Below are positions 6,677-8,185 of a stretch of 8,185 bases of DNA, in pieces. The notes beneath the pieces were generated by a model that saw nothing but the letters and a program-made list of their open reading frames with translations, did no database searches and had not been told where the DNA came from. The translations under genes were made by a program, and so were the position numbers. The stretch covers positions 19,211-27,395 of the forward strand of contig DEPX01000169.1 in the NCBI GenBank assembly GCA_002358975.1, in the 5' to 3' direction. Position 1 is the first letter of the stretch; every line of letters begins with the position of its first letter. The DNA is from Micrococcaceae bacterium UBA3381. Lineage in GTDB: Bacteria > Actinomycetota > Actinomycetes > Actinomycetales > Micrococcaceae.

Positions 6677-6702
6677 CTGTACGATTACCTCGGACTGTCG
6701 GG

Positions 6703-7605
6703 TTATCCAGCCGGCGTGAAATCAGTGCTGCGAATAAATTCGGGACGGCTCGACGCCGTGCCGAATGGTTCTTCTGCTGCGTTATCTACGGAATTATAGA
6801 CCAGAAAAATATTCGAGCGAGAATACGGGGTGACGTTGCCATTGGAAGCATGCATGCAGTTGGAGTCGAAGATGACGGCGCCTCCTGCTGGTCCTTCAAG
6901 CACGTCAATGCCATATTCGTCAGCGAAATTCGTCAGAGTGTCTTTATCAGGCACCCCAGCACCTTGCATAACCAGGGATTGTTTATAATTTTCTTCTGGA
7001 GTTCCACCAGCACAACTAATGTATTTTCTATGCGACCCTGGCATGATCATCAGCGGCCCGTTGAACGAATAGTTATCGGTCAGCGAGATTGAGATACTTG
7101 CGGCGCGTGGCGAAGGTAGCCCATCTTCAGCGTGCCAGGATTCAAAATCCGAATGCCACCAAAAGTCCTTGCCCACAAAACCAGGCTTGTAATTAATCCG
7201 GCTTTGGTGAATGTAAACCTTAGAACCTAAAATTTGTTCTAGGCGTTTGACGATTCGCGGATCATTTGCCAGCTTTCTGAAAATCGCATTGGTGCGATGC
7301 ACATTGAAAATGGAGCGCACTTCATTGGATTGCGCCTCGGTGATCGTGGCTTCGTCGTCTTTAATGGCCGGATCATTGGCTAACCGTTCGAGTTCATCCC
7401 GGCATTCTTGCAATTCTTCCGGGGTCAACAGCTGATCGATGCTTAGGTAGCCTTTATTGTCGAAGGTTTGCAGATCCCCTGTGCCAAGCGGACCATCAAA
7501 ATCCCAACCGTAAACCACCGGATCTGGTCGATCAATGACTGTCGTTTTGTCATTATTTCGAGTTGGGTAACGGTCTTCAATATTAGTATCAAGAGCGGTA
7601 TTCAT
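6703..7605 (-). CDS. ectD: Ectoine hydroxylase (ectoine dioxygenase)
   Basis: A 300-residue, full-length cytoplasmic Fe(II)/2-oxoglutarate dioxygenase that converts ectoine to 5-hydroxyectoine, an osmotic and thermal stress protectant. The EctD signature is present: FWWHSDFESWHAEDGLP at 148-164, against the usual F-x-W-H-S-D-F-E-T-W-H-x-E-D-G. Iron ligands are H151, D153 and H252, and R263 (SRSNIFLVYN) should bind the 2-oxoglutarate carboxylate, aligning with His146, Asp148, His248 and Arg259 of Virgibacillus salexigens EctD. Q134 (YIHQSRINYKPG) and W157 match positions in its ectoine pocket. LMIMPGSHRKYISCAGGTPEENYK (about 185-208) is also typical, leaving little doubt over other PhyH-type enzymes. 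The ATG has AAGGAG four bases upstream. No ectA, ectB or ectC lies beside it: the upstream neighbour is a TauE-like gene and the downstream one an MFS exporter, so ectoine must come from a distant operon or from uptake. Confidence 0.96.
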   Translation of the reverse strand: MNTALDTNIEDRYPTRNNDKTTVIDRPDPVVYGWDFDGPLGTGDLQTFDNKGYLSIDQLLTPEELQECRDELERLANDPAIKDDEATITEAQSNEVRSIFNVHRTNAIFRKLANDPRIVKRLEQILGSKVYIHQSRINYKPGFVGKDFWWHSDFESWHAEDGLPSPRAASISISLTDNYSFNGPLMIMPGSHRKYISCAGGTPEENYKQSLVMQGAGVPDKDTLTNFADEYGIDVLEGPAGGAVIFDSNCMHASNGNVTPYSRSNIFLVYNSVDNAAEEPFGTASSRPEFIRSTDFTPAG

Positions 7606-7649
7606 GACACTCCTTAAACTTCAGTATCCGAAATTTATCAGATGAGTTT

Positions 7650-7683
7650 TAGTGGTGTGACACTACTTACGCTGACCACTCTA
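7650..7683 (-). promoter_or_regulatory. Possible ectD promoter region with dyad
   Basis: A perfect dyad TAGTG-N6-CACTA (7650-7665) contains a second overlapping palindrome GTGTGACAC (7655-7663), 45-60 bases before the ectD ATG. A weak minus-strand promoter, TTGCAG-N17-TAGAGT with -10 at 7683-7678, would place the dyad just after the start site, as a repressor operator. Another -10-like TGATAAAT lies closer to the gene, near 7635-7642, without a clear -35. Control by osmotic or other stress is expected for ectD, but no regulator is identified here. Confidence 0.3.
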
Positions 7684-7711
7684 GAAAACGGATTCGGACT
7701 CTGCAACGTTT

Positions 7712-7742
7712 CAAAAGAGGTCGGTCGGAAATACCGCTGACC
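7712..7742 (-). terminator. Possible terminator of the TauE/SafE-like gene
   Basis: About 35 bases after the stop at 7777, the minus strand can fold GGTC...CGG-TATTT-CCG...GACC, a stem with an internal bulge, followed by TCTTTTG. The T-rich tail and position fit an intrinsic terminator separating this gene from ectD; the imperfect stem keeps confidence modest. Confidence 0.4.
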
Positions 7743-7776
7743 AACAGACCTAGACTTCTTCCGTTGCTAACAGGCA

Positions 7777-8185
7777 CTAGAGAAGCTCCATAACGCCTGT
7801 GACAAGGGATAACACCGCACCGATCATGGCCAACGCGATGACGATGCCGAAGACTACACGGTCGTTGGCCTTGCCCAAAGACCGTTGGCCAACAAACATT
7901 CCCACGGCAATGCCAACGGCCGTCAACAGCCAAGCCCACCAAGATAAGACAGGAATGGTAGACCCCTGAATAAAATACCGGCTTGCCAGGGTGGCCACCG
8001 AAATCAGGACCCAGATGGGTTGCAAACTTGCCGCAAAGGATGCCACCGGCCAGCGCGATAACACCCCGTAGATGGTCATGGCAGGACCACCGACACCTGC
8101 CAGCACACCGCCGGCACCGGCGCCTACTCCTGCAAGCACCTGGGCGCTACGGCCCGAAATCGGTTCTGAAGTTGCCGGCATTAGC
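7777..8185 (-). CDS. TauE/SafE-family membrane protein, C-terminal half (N-terminus cut by window edge)
   Basis: The frame runs open from the right edge to TAG at 7779-7777, giving 135 residues of a protein family usually about 240-270 long. The second conserved repeat of TauE/SafE (DUF81) transporters is visible: GGVLAGVGGPAMTIY, about 25-39 residues into the fragment, followed by about four hydrophobic helices and a very short C-terminus. A Met 134 residues from the end is probably internal, because the family needs four more helices upstream and no stop precedes it. Members include sulfite/organosulfonate exporters, but the substrate of this one is unknown, and nothing nearby suggests sulfur metabolism. 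Confidence 0.82.
   Translation of the reverse strand, partial: LMPATSEPISGRSAQVLAGVGAGAGGVLAGVGGPAMTIYGVLSRWPVASFAASLQPIWVLISVATLASRYFIQGSTIPVLSWWAWLLTAVGIAVGMFVGQRSLGKANDRVVFGIVIALAMIGAVLSLVTGVMELL

Larger units (their letters stand above)
6308..6702. other. Non-coding region between ectD and the MFS gene (395 bp)
   Basis: No supportable gene on either strand; plus-strand ORFs reaching into it from 6155 and 6219 are antisense to the MFS start and lack ribosome binding sites. Features seen are the ectD terminator repeat (6635-6676), GTGAA-N3-TTCAC at 6563-6575, a small hairpin CAGCC-N4-GGCTG at 6470-6483, the palindrome CGACAAGTCG at 6364-6373, and two possible minus-strand promoters for the MFS gene. 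Confidence 0.6.

Overview
The window looks like a chromosomal segment from an actinomycete, probably a salt-tolerant member of the Micrococcales. This rests on the style of the proteins (fused Fe-S/FAD xanthine dehydrogenase small subunit, AzgA-type NCS2 permease, EctD) and on moderate G+C with good Shine-Dalgarno sequences. The family-level placement is inference; no rRNA or other marker gene is present. All six genes I accept lie on the minus strand, so transcription runs from high to low coordinates. Long plus-strand ORFs opposite them are antisense shadows.

Layout, in direction of transcription: (1) 8185-7777, the C-terminal half of a TauE/SafE-type membrane protein cut by the window edge. 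(2) 7605-6703, a complete ectoine hydroxylase (ectD), standing alone without ectABC on either side, followed by a strong 11-bp inverted repeat that probably ends its transcript. (3) 6307-4823, a 14-helix DHA2-type MFS exporter behind a 395-bp non-coding region with several dyads. (4) 4511-3039, an AzgA-like purine permease behind a 311-bp non-coding region carrying a CRP/GlxR-like dyad that overlaps a perfect TTGACA. (5) 2833-1340, xanthine dehydrogenase small subunit (2x[2Fe-2S] + FAD). (6) 1343-1, the molybdenum-binding large subunit, truncated by the left edge and joined to (5) by a 4-bp ATGA overlap.

The last three genes form a purine salvage/catabolism module: the permease would bring in hypoxanthine, guanine or adenine, and XdhAB would oxidise hypoxanthine to xanthine and urate. 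The retained pocket residues in XdhB, including the Glu and Arg typical of purine oxidation, support true xanthine dehydrogenase rather than aldehyde oxidase. The MFS protein may belong with this module by position only. EctD marks an osmotic-stress function (5-hydroxyectoine) that is independent of the purine module.

I found no mobile element, CRISPR array, RNA gene or clearly new multi-gene system. The most interesting leftovers are two CRP/GlxR-like dyads placed upstream of the two purine transcription units, the orphan ectD, a Glu-to-Asp change in the permease's predicted binding helix, and a cysteine-bearing insert between the Fe-S cysteine pairs of XdhA.
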